Source: Thermoanaerobacterium aotearoense (GTDB taxonomy: Bacteria > Bacillota > Thermoanaerobacteria > Thermoanaerobacterales > Thermoanaerobacteraceae). From it: DNA of 64,000 nucleotides. The stretch lies in contig NZ_CP047602.1 of assembly GCF_009905255.1 (NCBI RefSeq), positions 806,001 through 870,000 on the forward strand, in the 5' to 3' direction. Under the pieces are notes generated by a model. That model did not search any database. It had not been told where the DNA came from and saw only the letters and a program-made list of their open reading frames with translations. Numbering within the stretch: the stretch's first letter is position 1; each line of letters starts with the position of its first letter. Positions 15,508 to 24,543 of the stretch are shown here, piece after piece. A program made the translations under genes and the position numbers.

Positions 15508-16432
15508 TAAATCATGGGATGGACCTAAAAATGAAGCAAATTTAAAGACAGGGCAAGATGAAAGTTATTATAAAAAAGCTTATGCATGGCAAGATCCAGA
15601 CGGAAATCCAAAAACGAAATCGGCATATAAATTTCCACACCACGAAGTTGACAGTGATGGCAATATTGGTGCAGCAAATATAAAAGGCTGCATATCTGGG
15701 ATAAGCGTTTTGAATGGAGCAATGGGCGGCACTAACATTCCAAAAGCAGATTATGAAGGCGTTTATAATCATCTTGCAAAGCATATTAAGGACGCAGGAC
15801 AAGAGCCGCCTGAACTCAAAAGAAGTTTAGAAACATCAAAAGAGATTCGCACGTTGACAACAAAAATAGAACTTAGAAGTGCAGATGATGGAGATAATCA
15901 GCAGGAGGTGATAGAAGGATATGCTCTGAAATTCAATAAGTGGTCTGACACTATGGGAATGTTCTTAAAGTTCAGAGAAAAAATAGATCCCAATGCACTT
16001 GAAAGCTGTGATATGTCAAATGTAGTGGCAACGTTCAATCATGATGAGAATATGCCGCTTGGAAGAAACACTATCAAAGATGGCATAGGCAGTTTGCAAT
16101 TGTCTGTTGATAATATTGGACTAAAATTTAGATGTATTCCGACAGACACATCATACGCAAGGGATCTAAAAGAAAACATTAGAGCAGGTGTAATAAATCA
16201 GTGCAGTTTTACTTTTACGCTTGCAGCAGACGATGATGCGGACAGCATCGAATACAACGAGCAAGATCAAGTTTACGAGAGAACAATAAACAAGATAGGC
16301 AAACTTTATGATATTGCAGTAGTAACAACGCCAGCTTATCCTGATACAGAAGCGGTTGTTGGGCAGAGAGCTTTAAATAAGATACAAGATGATATTTTAC
16401 GTAAAAAGTTAATTATAAAAACATATCTGTAA
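15470..16432 (+). CDS. Prohead protease with N-terminal extension (S78/HK97 family)
   Basis: 320 residues in two parts. The first 110 form an accessory domain common to some Firmicutes phage proteases ('DKSWDGPKNEANL', 'AYKFPHHEVDSDGNIG', 'YNHLAKHIKDAG'). The protease follows: 'VIEGYALKFNKWS', catalytic His in 'ATFNHDENMPLGR', catalytic Ser in 'NQCSFTF', and 'LYDIAVVTTPAYPDT'. It matures the capsid and removes the delta domain. The start at 15470 has GTAGGAGGAGGTGAT upstream; it lies inside the portal 3' end. Confidence 0.9.
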   Translation: MPAIPYRKTPTSDKSWDGPKNEANLKTGQDESYYKKAYAWQDPDGNPKTKSAYKFPHHEVDSDGNIGAANIKGCISGISVLNGAMGGTNIPKADYEGVYNHLAKHIKDAGQEPPELKRSLETSKEIRTLTTKIELRSADDGDNQQEVIEGYALKFNKWSDTMGMFLKFREKIDPNALESCDMSNVVATFNHDENMPLGRNTIKDGIGSLQLSVDNIGLKFRCIPTDTSYARDLKENIRAGVINQCSFTFTLAADDDADSIEYNEQDQVYERTINKIGKLYDIAVVTTPAYPDTEAVVGQRALNKIQDDILRKKLIIKTYL

Positions 16433-16445
16433 GGAGGAATTAAGG

Positions 16446-17663
16446 ATGAATATAGAAAAAAGATTAAAAGAAATATCAGAAAGGAAAGTAGAAATAAGAG
16501 GTTTACTTGAAAGCAATCAAGATATTGACTTAAATGCAATCAAAACAGAGTTAGAAACACTTGAACAGGAGGAAAGAAGCTTGCGGGAAAAGAAACAAAT
16601 AATGGATAGCATAGCAGCAGGTACAATTGAAGGCAGAAAAATTGATAAGCCTGATATTGAAGTAAGAGACAGAGATAATTTTGACAAAATGAGCTTTAAT
16701 GATTTGGTATCACAGAAAGAATATAGAACTGCATTTTTGAAAAAATTGCAGTCAAAGCCGCTTGATGAGACAGAACAAAGAGCAATGTCAGCAATGAACA
16801 GAATATTAGAGCAGAGAGCTCTCACGACAGGGATACCAAGTGCAGGAGCAGCAATACCAACACAGACATTAAACATGATAGTTGAAAAATTACGCCAGAT
16901 AACAGCACTGTTCCCATTAGTTACTCAATTAAATGTCCCTGGTGGATTGTCTATACCACGTCAGAATGCTATTAATGATGCATCATGGCACGCAGAAGGT
17001 ACTGACATTACAGCAGTCGATGATACTGTAAATAGTGTATCATTGTTTGGGTATGAACTTGTAAGGCTGGTACAACTTTCAAGAACAGTTGAAGCGATGG
17101 CAATCGATGCCTTCGAGACATTTATCGTTAACCAGTTATCTGAGAGAATGTCCGCAGCAATTGAAAATGCTATTATAAATGGTGCGGGATCAGCTGCTGC
17201 ACAGCCAACAGGCATTTTAACAGGCGTGAACTGGGGAACAAATGCAATGACATATGCAACAACTGGATTGACATATAAAGATTTGACAAAAGCACTTGGT
17301 TTGTTGCCTATAAGATACAGACAGTTTGCCAAAGTTGTAATGAATTCTAATATGCTTTATAACGAAGTCATGGACATAATGGACAACTATGGCAGACCAA
17401 TATTCTATCAGAACCCAAACGATGACATGGACATGAGACTGTTTGGTAAACCAATTGTGCTCGATGAGTATGTTCCTGACAATACAATAATAATTTGCCA
17501 GCCTAGCTACTACTATTGGAATTTTTCACAGCAGGCAATGATTGAAAAATCCTATGAATCAAGCTTTAAGCAGAATTTAATTGACTACAAAGGCACATTA
17601 GTTGCTGATGGTAAGCCTGTATTAGATGAGGCGTTTGTAAAAGTAACACAGGCTACAGCTTAA
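16446..17663 (+). CDS. Major capsid protein (HK97 fold)
   Basis: 405 residues. The N-terminal 100 residues form a coiled-coil delta (scaffold) domain ('ELETLEQEERSLREKKQIM') removed by the upstream protease. The HK97 core follows: 'LTTGIPSAGAAIPTQTLN', 'LVTQLNVPGGLSIPRQ', 'VNQLSERMSAAIENAIINGAG' (E-loop/spine region), 'VMNSNMLYNEVMDIMDNYGR'. AAGGAGG precedes the start. Confidence 0.93.
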   Translation: MNIEKRLKEISERKVEIRGLLESNQDIDLNAIKTELETLEQEERSLREKKQIMDSIAAGTIEGRKIDKPDIEVRDRDNFDKMSFNDLVSQKEYRTAFLKKLQSKPLDETEQRAMSAMNRILEQRALTTGIPSAGAAIPTQTLNMIVEKLRQITALFPLVTQLNVPGGLSIPRQNAINDASWHAEGTDITAVDDTVNSVSLFGYELVRLVQLSRTVEAMAIDAFETFIVNQLSERMSAAIENAIINGAGSAAAQPTGILTGVNWGTNAMTYATTGLTYKDLTKALGLLPIRYRQFAKVVMNSNMLYNEVMDIMDNYGRPIFYQNPNDDMDMRLFGKPIVLDEYVPDNTIIICQPSYYYWNFSQQAMIEKSYESSFKQNLIDYKGTLVADGKPVLDEAFVKVTQATA

Positions 17664-17679
17664 TAGGCGGTGATGCCTA

Positions 17680-17970
17680 ATGCTTGATGACATCAAAAAA
17701 TTACTACGAATAACAACAACCGCTTTCGATACTGAGATAAATGATCTAATATCAGCAGCCCGACAGGATTTAGTCTTGTCGGGCGTTGATTCTACAAAGG
17801 CAAATGACGATACGGATCCACTCATCAAAAGAGCAATATCATTATATTGCAAAGCTAATTTTGGCTTTGATAATCCAGATGCTGATAGGTTACAACAGTC
17901 ATATAACCTGCTTAAAATGAGTTTAGCTCTTTCAGGTGACTACAATGGAAGTGATATAAATGTTATTTAG
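17680..17970 (+). CDS. Head-tail connector (HK97 gp6 / DNA-packaging protein family)
   Basis: 96 residues, helical: 'LDDIKKLLRITTTAFDTEIN', then 'AARQDLVLSGVDST' and 'IKRAISLYCKANFGFDN', the gp6-like connector pattern. It forms the ring below the portal. Overlaps the next gene by 11 bases. Confidence 0.82.
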   Translation: MLDDIKKLLRITTTAFDTEINDLISAARQDLVLSGVDSTKANDDTDPLIKRAISLYCKANFGFDNPDADRLQQSYNLLKMSLALSGDYNGSDINVI

Positions 17971-18283
17971 GGATACAGTTGATTTGTTAGAAGTTGAAGA
18001 AACAATAAATTCAAATGGCTTCCCTGAAACATCTATTGTAAACAGAAGAACAGTATATGCAAACAGAAAATCAGTAAGACAGGCAGAATTCTATAATGCT
18101 GCAATGCAGAATATTAACCTTGCATATATCTTTGAAATACGAACAGGCGATTATAATGGTGAAAAATATCTTGAATACAATGGTACTCAATATTATATAG
18201 TCAGAACTTATGACAAAAATGGAGAAATAATTGAGTTAAGCTGTGCTGACAAAGATATAAAGGCAGGTGTTAAAAATAGCTAA
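17960..18283 (+). CDS. Phage head closure protein (SPP1 gp16-like)
   Basis: 107 residues, beta-rich: 'FRDTVDLLEVEETINSNGFP' start, 'VYANRKSVRQAEFYNAA' and 'FEIRTGDYNGEKYLEYNGTQ' match the head-tail joining family (PF05521). It plugs the connector before tail attachment. Overlaps both neighbours. Confidence 0.82.
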   Translation: MLFRDTVDLLEVEETINSNGFPETSIVNRRTVYANRKSVRQAEFYNAAMQNINLAYIFEIRTGDYNGEKYLEYNGTQYYIVRTYDKNGEIIELSCADKDIKAGVKNS

Positions 18284-18665
18284 TGCAGAATTTGAAATAG
18301 AAGGATTAGATGATTTAATAAATAGACTGCAAGACATGGGTAAAAAAGCTGGTACAATTGCAAATACTGCATTAAAAACAGCAGCAGAGCCTGTGTTAGA
18401 AGATGCTAAATCTTTAGTGCCAAAAAATACGGGAAGACTTAGAGAAGGCCTAAAGATTAGTAATGTGCAAACACAAAATGGCGTGAAATATGTGCTTGTA
18501 GGCATAATCAAAAAGGACAATCCAGAGTTATTCTATGGGAAATTTATAGAATTTGGGACGTCAAAGATGAGCGCAAAGCCGTTTTTAGGGCCTGCTTATG
18601 AGAAAAACAAAGAGAAAATACAAGAAATATTAGTACAGAAATTGAGAGAAGGTTTGGAAATATGA
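18267..18665 (+). CDS. HK97 gp10-like tail/head joining protein
   Basis: 132 residues from a GTG start within the 3' end of the previous gene. Family signs are 'EIEGLDDLINRLQDMGKKAG', 'DAKSLVPKNTGRLREGLKI', 'FIEFGTSKMSAKPFLGPAYE'. gp10-like proteins help join head and tail or complete the tail. Overlaps the next gene by 4 bases. Confidence 0.85.
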   Translation: MLKIANAEFEIEGLDDLINRLQDMGKKAGTIANTALKTAAEPVLEDAKSLVPKNTGRLREGLKISNVQTQNGVKYVLVGIIKKDNPELFYGKFIEFGTSKMSAKPFLGPAYEKNKEKIQEILVQKLREGLEI

Positions 18666-18985
18666 AAGCAAGCATTGTTGATATTCTCAAACCTTTAAAT
18701 GTTCCTGTATGTTGTTTAAAATATTCAGGCACAGCTCCAACTTATATCACTTATTTCATTTTTAACGAAATGGGCGACTTATTCGCAGACAACGAGGAAA
18801 TAGTGACAGGTTATCATGTACAAGTTGACATCTGGAGCAAGGAAGACTATACCGATATTGAAAATCAACTTAAGGAATTGATGACAGCGGCAGGATTCAA
18901 ACGGACATATGCAATTGAATTATACGAAGAAGAAACCCATATATATCATAAAGCTATAAGATTTTTTTATGAGGAGGTAGTATAA
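18662..18985 (+). CDS. Tail completion protein (DUF3168/gp11-like)
   Basis: 107 residues: 'PTYITYFIFNEMGD' and 'GYHVQVDIWSKEDYTDIENQLKELM' are characteristic of the small tail-terminator family in this gene position. The last base adjoins the tail tube gene. Assignment rests on pattern and synteny. Confidence 0.75.
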   Translation: MKASIVDILKPLNVPVCCLKYSGTAPTYITYFIFNEMGDLFADNEEIVTGYHVQVDIWSKEDYTDIENQLKELMTAAGFKRTYAIELYEEETHIYHKAIRFFYEEVV

Positions 18986-19558
18986 ATGGCAACACCAGTG
19001 ACAAGCGCATTAGTAGGATTAGAAAGTCTGCATTATGCAATTTTGACAACAGATGGAGCAACTCCAACTTATGGAACACCGGCCTTTATTGCTCCAGCAA
19101 TAACGGCAAAGATAACACCAAAGATTAACATGGATATGCTTTATGCAGATAACAAAGGCATAGAAGTTGCACAAACATTAAGCGAGGTGGATGTAGAATT
19201 AAATACGCAGGATATACCGCTTGAAGTTCAGGCAGCACTTTTAGGGCATACATTAGATTCGGCAAAAGGTATATTAACGAAATCAGCAAATGATATAACA
19301 CCTTATGTAGCAATTGGTTTTAAAGCGAAAAAGGCAAATGGCAAATACAGATATGTATGGTTGCTGAAAGGAATGTTTCAGGAACTTGAAGAAGATTATG
19401 CAACAAAAGAAGATAAAATAAAGTTTTCTACGCCTACATTAAAAGGCACATTTTTGCCACGACAAGATGGAGTAATAGAATACACAGCAGATGAAGATTC
19501 TGGCTATACTGGCGGAGATAGCGGTTGGTTTACAGCAGTCTATACGCCAACAGTATAA
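18986..19558 (+). CDS. Major tail (tube) protein
   Basis: 190 residues: 'LVGLESLHYAILTTDG', 'ITPKINMDMLYADNKGIEVAQ', 'YRYVWLLKGMFQELEEDYAT' are typical of phi13/SPP1-type tube proteins. It polymerises around the tape measure. GAGGAGGTAGT lies upstream and the gene is followed by the two-part tail chaperone, the expected order. Confidence 0.88.
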   Translation: MATPVTSALVGLESLHYAILTTDGATPTYGTPAFIAPAITAKITPKINMDMLYADNKGIEVAQTLSEVDVELNTQDIPLEVQAALLGHTLDSAKGILTKSANDITPYVAIGFKAKKANGKYRYVWLLKGMFQELEEDYATKEDKIKFSTPTLKGTFLPRQDGVIEYTADEDSGYTGGDSGWFTAVYTPTV

Positions 19559-19571
19559 GGAGATGATATAA

Positions 19572-19868
19572 ATGGAAATAACCTTGAATAACAAAACATA
19601 TATTGCACCTGCGACAAAGGCAAGAGTAGTCAGGAAGGCAATTGAAATTACAGAAAAAATAAATTTTAATGAAATCAAAACGAAAGATCTCGATAATTTA
19701 ATTGATTATGTAGTTGAATTGTTTGGCAGACAATTCACAATTGATGATGTATATGACGGACTAGAAGCAAACAAGCTAATTCCTACAATAATGGATTGCA
19801 TAAAAGGCGTAGTAGGGGAAGTAGGAGCAAAACTTGAACAATTCCCAAACGCTCAAACGGGGAAGTAG
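19572..19868 (+). CDS. Tail assembly chaperone, short form (gpG-like)
   Basis: 98 residues, acidic and helical, placed between tube and tape measure. It would coat the tape measure during assembly. Its end is ACG GGG AAG TAG, a run of four G (19859-19862) just before the stop, where a -1 shift leads into a second open frame. Confidence 0.8.
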   Translation: MEITLNNKTYIAPATKARVVRKAIEITEKINFNEIKTKDLDNLIDYVVELFGRQFTIDDVYDGLEANKLIPTIMDCIKGVVGEVGAKLEQFPNAQTGK

Positions 19869-20038
19869 AGGAATCTATTTCCCCATCTGATTTTATGAAA
19901 GAAATATATTTGCAATTATTAGAGCAAGGCTGGACAATGCAGGATATAGACGAAATGGACTTTTTTTATTATATGGATATTTTAATTTACAAAGCAAAAC
20001 AAGAAATTAAAACCGTCCCTATTGACAACATATTGTAA
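19572..20038 (+). CDS. Tail assembly chaperone, frameshifted long form (gpGT-like)
   Basis: A -1 slip at GGGGAAG (19859-19865), immediately before TAG 19866-19868, continues in an open frame to TAA at 20036-20038, adding about 57 residues ('EVEESISPSDFMKEIYLQLL...', including 'QGWTMQDIDEMDFFYYMDIL'). The added part has no ribosome site of its own. Its 'MDFFYYMDIL' pattern is usual for the second chaperone domain. Programmed -1 shifting between tube and tape measure genes is conserved in siphoviruses. The exact slip codon is inferred. Confidence 0.72.
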
Positions 20039-20050
20039 TTGGCGTAAATT
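20022..20050 (+). promoter_or_regulatory. Promoter of the tail-region moron
   Basis: TTGACA at 20022-20027, a 17-base spacer and TAAATT at 20045-20050, just before the gene at 20075. A separate promoter within the late operon fits an independently expressed moron. Confidence 0.55.
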
Positions 20051-20074
20051 TAAAAGAAAAAGGGGTGGTATTAT

Positions 20075-20503
20075 ATGGAACCATTGTATGTTTTAAATGG
20101 GACAGATGGACAACTAGAGTTATACGAGGATAAGGTAGTTATAAAACGCAATGGATTACGGGCCCGTATGACACAAGGATTACTTGCTCATGATAAAGAA
20201 TTTTTCATTAAACAAATTAGTGGAATTCAATATAGACCAGCGGGGAAGATAGCAAAAGGATACATACAGATTATAGTTCAAGGTAGCAAAGAGAATAATA
20301 GAAATGCGGTTATATTTACTAATAAATCAAATGAAGTAGCTTTAAAGATTAAGGAACAGTTAGAAGCAATGTTGGCAAATAACGCCACAGAGAATACAAC
20401 GAGTGCGGCAGACGAAATCAAAAAATTTAAAGAATTACTTGATGAAGGAATTATAACAGAAGAAGAATTCAACCAAAAGAAAAAACAGCTATTAGGATTG
20501 TAG
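20075..20503 (+). CDS. PH-like and SHOCT domain protein (moron)
   Basis: 142 residues. The N-terminal 95 are beta-rich ('VLNGTDGQLELYEDKVVIKR', 'FIKQISGIQYRPAGKIAKGYI', ending in a helix), like DUF4429/PH-type domains. The last 30 form a SHOCT motif ('FKELLDEGIITEEEFNQKK'). Such proteins are thought to be membrane- or oligomer-associated. It interrupts the chaperone-tape measure order and has its own promoter and terminator, so it is a moron expressed in the lysogen (inference). Confidence 0.8.
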   Translation: MEPLYVLNGTDGQLELYEDKVVIKRNGLRARMTQGLLAHDKEFFIKQISGIQYRPAGKIAKGYIQIIVQGSKENNRNAVIFTNKSNEVALKIKEQLEAMLANNATENTTSAADEIKKFKELLDEGIITEEEFNQKKKQLLGL

Positions 20504-20524
20504 GAGCCAAAAAGGCTCTTTTTT
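20504..20524 (+). terminator. Intrinsic terminator of the moron
   Basis: GAGCC-AAAAA-GGCTC followed by six T, starting right after the SHOCT gene stop. Late transcription must read through or be antiterminated to reach the tape measure gene. Confidence 0.8.
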
Positions 20525-20548
20525 CATGCCTAAAAAGGTGGTGAGAGT

Positions 20549-23086
20549 ATGGCTGAAGATGTTGGCAACCTTGCGGTTAAAATTTCGATGGATTCGACAG
20601 GTTTTCAGAATGGAATATCAGCAATAAATCAACAATTAAAAGTAGTGCAATCAGAATTCAAAGCTGCAAGTGCACAACTTGGATCATTTGGTAATAGTAC
20701 AGACCAGCTTCGGTTAAAATCAGATAGTTTAAACAAACAAATTGACTTACAAAAGCAAAAAGTAGAGGCTTTAGAAAAGGCATATCAGACAAGTGTAGAA
20801 AAAACAGGAGAAAATTCTAAAGCTTCACAAGATTTAGCGATAAAACTCAACAATGCAAAAGCTGCTCTTGCTAACATGGAAAATGAATTACAGCAGACAA
20901 ATAAACAGCTTGATGAAAGCACTAAAAAGCAAAGTTTATTTGGGCAAATGGCTGATAAATTGCATCTAAATTTAGAAGGGCTTAAGACTGCTTTTGGAGC
21001 TGTAGGGTTGGCAGCTGGTAGTTTTCTAAAAGACGCTATAGAAGAAGCAAGCGAAGCGGAAAATGCGAATAAAAATCTTGAGCAGACTTTGAAATCGACC
21101 GGTGATGCGTCAGGGATGACGATGGAATCACTTGAAGGGTTAGCAAACAGCTTAAAAAAGACAACGACGTTTAGTGATGATCAGATAAAAGCTGGAGAAG
21201 CAATGCTATTGACATTTACGAATATAGGAAAGAATGTATTTCCACAGGCAACGCAGGCTTTATTAGATCTATCGCAAAAAATGGGTAGCGATCCAAAAGA
21301 GGCAGCGATCCAGCTCGGAAAAGCATTAAATGATCCTGTTAATGGGCTAACTGCATTAAGACGTGTAGGCGTATCATTTACAGCACAACAACAGGAACAA
21401 ATTAAGACAATGGTTAAAGCTGGAGATGTAGCAGGGGCGCAAAAAGTTATTCTGGCAGAGTTGAACAAGGAATTTGGTGGACAGGCAGCAGCGGCAGCAC
21501 AGACATATGATGGCCGTTTAAAACAAATGCAGAATTCATTCAAGGAGATAAAAGAAACGATAGGTACAGCATTGTTGCCAGTATTGACACAGTTAGCAGG
21601 TAGCCTCGCAAAAATATTGCAACCTATAGCGGATTTTATAGAGAAAAATCCGCAATTCACAGCGGCAGTATTATCAATTGTAGCGGTTTTAGGCACTTTA
21701 ATAGGCGGATTAAGTGTTATTAATACATTAGCAGGAGTATTTGCCCCACTTGAGGCGGCATTAACAGGTATGGAAGTTGAGGCAACGTCGTTAATAATAC
21801 CAATTATTGGTGTTGTAGCAGCAATTGCAGCAGTAGCGGCAGCAGCATATTTGATATACTCGAATTGGGGTACAATAAGCACATTTTTTAAAAATTTATG
21901 GAATGAAATATCTACAACAGTTACGAATACATGGAATAATATAAAAACATTTCTCACTAATACTTGGAACGGTATAACAACAACAGCAACGAATATTTGG
22001 GGTGGAATTGGCACATTTTTCACTGATTTATGGAACGGTATAAGAGACTTTTTCGTAAACACATGGAATTCAATTGTAAATAGTATTACAAACATCATCA
22101 ATGGATTTGTAAATTTTATTCAAACAAAATTTGGAGTTGAAATATTTTTATTGCAAACCGCATGGACAAATTTTCAAACAATATTGATTGACATATGGAA
22201 TGTAATTAAAACAGTGGTTTTAGGTGTTGTATTATTAATTTGTGATTTAATAACTGGAGACTTTACAAAGTTAAAAGAGGATACGGTAAAAATATTTGAT
22301 AGTGTTCGTGAATATTTTAATGAGATATGGAATGCTATTCAGCAAATTTTTACAAGTGAATTATTGGCTATTGAATTATTTATAACTGGTGTATGGAATG
22401 ACATAATTAATGGTGCTAAAACAGCATGGGAGAGCTTCAAAGAGACGGTAACTAATCTTTGGAACACTATAGTCCAAGGTGCAGAGGATATATGGAATGG
22501 GCTTATAAATTGGTTCAAAGAGTTACCATCTGCCCTTTATAATATAGCAACTGATATGTTCGATTCTATGAAAAATGGGGTAACCAATACTGTTGGAAGT
22601 GTAAAAACTGCAATAGTAAACGGAATAAGCAGTGCAATTGATTGGATAAAATCCTTGCCATCTGAAGCTATGGAATGGGGCAAAGATATGATAAACGGCT
22701 TTATAAATGGTATAAAAAGCATGATAAGTAGCATTACAAACACAGTCAAAAACGTTGCAAATACAATAAGAAGTTATTTGCATTTCAGCGCACCGGATGA
22801 AGGTCCACTTGCAGATTATGAAAGTTGGATGCCTGATTTCATGGCCGGACTTGCTAAGGGCATTGAAGATAATAAAAAGCGTGTGCAACAGGCAATACAG
22901 GGACTTTCAGCTGATATGAAAGTAGGTATTACATCATCTACTACAGCTTCTACAGTAAATGTAGCGAGTACAGATGGGAAGCCAGTAAATATGACTTTAA
23001 TTATTGAACTTGATAGTCGGACATTGATACAAAAAACAATTGAAAACATGCCACGCTATTTAAGGGTTAAAGGGGCTGTAAGATAA
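20549..23086 (+). CDS. Tail tape measure protein
   Basis: 845 residues. N-terminal coiled coil (about 1-135, 'IDLQKQKVEALEKAYQTSVE'); conserved tape-measure domain (about 150-350, 'SDDQIKAGEAMLLTFTNIG', 'LGKALNDPVNGLTALRRVGV'); hydrophobic segments about 370-440; then Trp-rich repeats of the form 'TWNxIxTFLTNTWNGI' (about 445-560). The C-terminus has 'YLHFSAPDEGPLADY'. Sets tail length and is delivered during DNA entry. The size predicts a tail near 125 nm, using the usual 0.15 nm per residue (inference). Confidence 0.93.
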   Translation: MAEDVGNLAVKISMDSTGFQNGISAINQQLKVVQSEFKAASAQLGSFGNSTDQLRLKSDSLNKQIDLQKQKVEALEKAYQTSVEKTGENSKASQDLAIKLNNAKAALANMENELQQTNKQLDESTKKQSLFGQMADKLHLNLEGLKTAFGAVGLAAGSFLKDAIEEASEAENANKNLEQTLKSTGDASGMTMESLEGLANSLKKTTTFSDDQIKAGEAMLLTFTNIGKNVFPQATQALLDLSQKMGSDPKEAAIQLGKALNDPVNGLTALRRVGVSFTAQQQEQIKTMVKAGDVAGAQKVILAELNKEFGGQAAAAAQTYDGRLKQMQNSFKEIKETIGTALLPVLTQLAGSLAKILQPIADFIEKNPQFTAAVLSIVAVLGTLIGGLSVINTLAGVFAPLEAALTGMEVEATSLIIPIIGVVAAIAAVAAAAYLIYSNWGTISTFFKNLWNEISTTVTNTWNNIKTFLTNTWNGITTTATNIWGGIGTFFTDLWNGIRDFFVNTWNSIVNSITNIINGFVNFIQTKFGVEIFLLQTAWTNFQTILIDIWNVIKTVVLGVVLLICDLITGDFTKLKEDTVKIFDSVREYFNEIWNAIQQIFTSELLAIELFITGVWNDIINGAKTAWESFKETVTNLWNTIVQGAEDIWNGLINWFKELPSALYNIATDMFDSMKNGVTNTVGSVKTAIVNGISSAIDWIKSLPSEAMEWGKDMINGFINGIKSMISSITNTVKNVANTIRSYLHFSAPDEGPLADYESWMPDFMAGLAKGIEDNKKRVQQAIQGLSADMKVGITSSTTASTVNVASTDGKPVNMTLIIELDSRTLIQKTIENMPRYLRVKGAVR

Positions 23087-24534
23087 TGTTTCAGATATTT
23101 GCAAACGGTAAAAACATAACCAAATATGTTAGAACAGAGAGCTTACAAATTGATGAGGCAATTGGAGAACGCAGCACCTGTCAATTTGACGTAAAATATT
23201 TACCAGGTGAATTAAATTTACAGCCTGGGACGCAAATTTCAATTATTGAAATAGAATCTGGCGAATATCTTTTTGCAGGTACTATAGATAATATTGACAG
23301 TGAAGAAATCATTCAAGATTTCCCCCTTTATATTCAAGCTTCAATACAATGTGCTGACTGGCAACAAATATGTGATAGAAGGATTGTTAGTGAGGCATAC
23401 GAGAACGTACTGGCCGGGGATATTGTAAAATCTATAATCGATTCATACCTTGCACCTGAAGGAATAACATATACAATGGATTCAATACAAGATGGCCCTA
23501 CAGTTTTGCAGGCCGTCTTTAATTATGTGCCTGCTACGGATTGCTTCGATAAACTTTCAGATTTAGCGGGATTCAATTGGTGGATTGATTCAAATAAAGT
23601 ATTCTATTTTTGTGATAGAGCCACAATTGTAGCACCATATACATTAGATGGTAATTTTAAAGTATTTAATATGAAAATGACGGATAATCGTGATAATTAC
23701 AGAAATAGACAATATATTCGAGCAGGTAAAGGTACAACAGATCCGCAAACAGAAACTTTCAAAGGCAATGGCGTACAAAAGACATTTACTGTTGGATTTC
23801 CGATAGCGTTGGTGCCTACAGTGAAAGTAAATGGAATACAAAAAACTGTTGGCATAAAAGGCGTAGACACAGGTAAGGATTGGTATTGGAACAAAGGAGA
23901 TGCCATCATAACGCAGGACGATGCAGCGACGCCACTTGCAGCGACAGATACTCTACAAATCACATATCAAGGGCTTTATGACGTCATTGTGCTGACAGAT
24001 GATTACACTGCCATAACTGAAAGACAGTCGGTAGAAGGCGGAACTGGCTGGTATGAAGCAGTCGACGAAGAGCCATATCTTGATACATCAGATGCGGCAT
24101 TTCAAAATGCTAACGCACTATTAAAACGGTATGCAAATTTATGTAGGACTCTTACATTTGAGACTTTGCAAAGTGGACTTCACGCAGGACAGATACTAAA
24201 TGTCAATCTTCCTAAAATCAAGGCTATTGGCGAATTTCTTATACAGAAAGTCACGTATAGCTTTAAATATACTGGTTATGAACCGCAATATCGCTATCAA
24301 ATTGAAGCAGCATCAAATGATAATTATGAAAGTTGGACAAAGTTTTTTAAAGCTAATCTCGGTCAGCCAAAAACTTATGTTATTAGAGAGAATATACAAG
24401 AGCAAGAAGTTTTAATACGCTTAGTACAGCAATCTGAGAATACAAACTGGTCTGAAACAATGACACAGACACTTTTTGCATGTCCTTTGCCTTCGGATAG
24501 TTTATATCCTTCAAGTAGCCTTTACCCTTGTTAA
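23086..24534 (+). CDS. Tail tip / baseplate hub protein
   Basis: 482 residues. The N-terminus 'FQIFANGKNITKYVRTESLQ' and 'ISIIEIESGEYLFAGTIDNI' show a gp27-like hub beta-barrel. Two further beta domains and a C-terminal Ser/Tyr/Pro-rich tail follow. The insert 'ETFKGNGVQKTFTVGFPIA' resembles carbohydrate- or collar-type beta modules. It starts at the tape measure stop (TAATG overlap). In this position it should form the hub at the tail end. Confidence 0.75.
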   Translation: MFQIFANGKNITKYVRTESLQIDEAIGERSTCQFDVKYLPGELNLQPGTQISIIEIESGEYLFAGTIDNIDSEEIIQDFPLYIQASIQCADWQQICDRRIVSEAYENVLAGDIVKSIIDSYLAPEGITYTMDSIQDGPTVLQAVFNYVPATDCFDKLSDLAGFNWWIDSNKVFYFCDRATIVAPYTLDGNFKVFNMKMTDNRDNYRNRQYIRAGKGTTDPQTETFKGNGVQKTFTVGFPIALVPTVKVNGIQKTVGIKGVDTGKDWYWNKGDAIITQDDAATPLAATDTLQITYQGLYDVIVLTDDYTAITERQSVEGGTGWYEAVDEEPYLDTSDAAFQNANALLKRYANLCRTLTFETLQSGLHAGQILNVNLPKIKAIGEFLIQKVTYSFKYTGYEPQYRYQIEAASNDNYESWTKFFKANLGQPKTYVIRENIQEQEVLIRLVQQSENTNWSETMTQTLFACPLPSDSLYPSSSLYPC

Positions 24535-24543
24535 AGGAGTGAG

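Noticed and set aside
21181..22101. 306-codon leftward open frame within the tape measure gene
   Set aside because: Antisense shadow of a repetitive gene, without a ribosome site or any recognisable domain.
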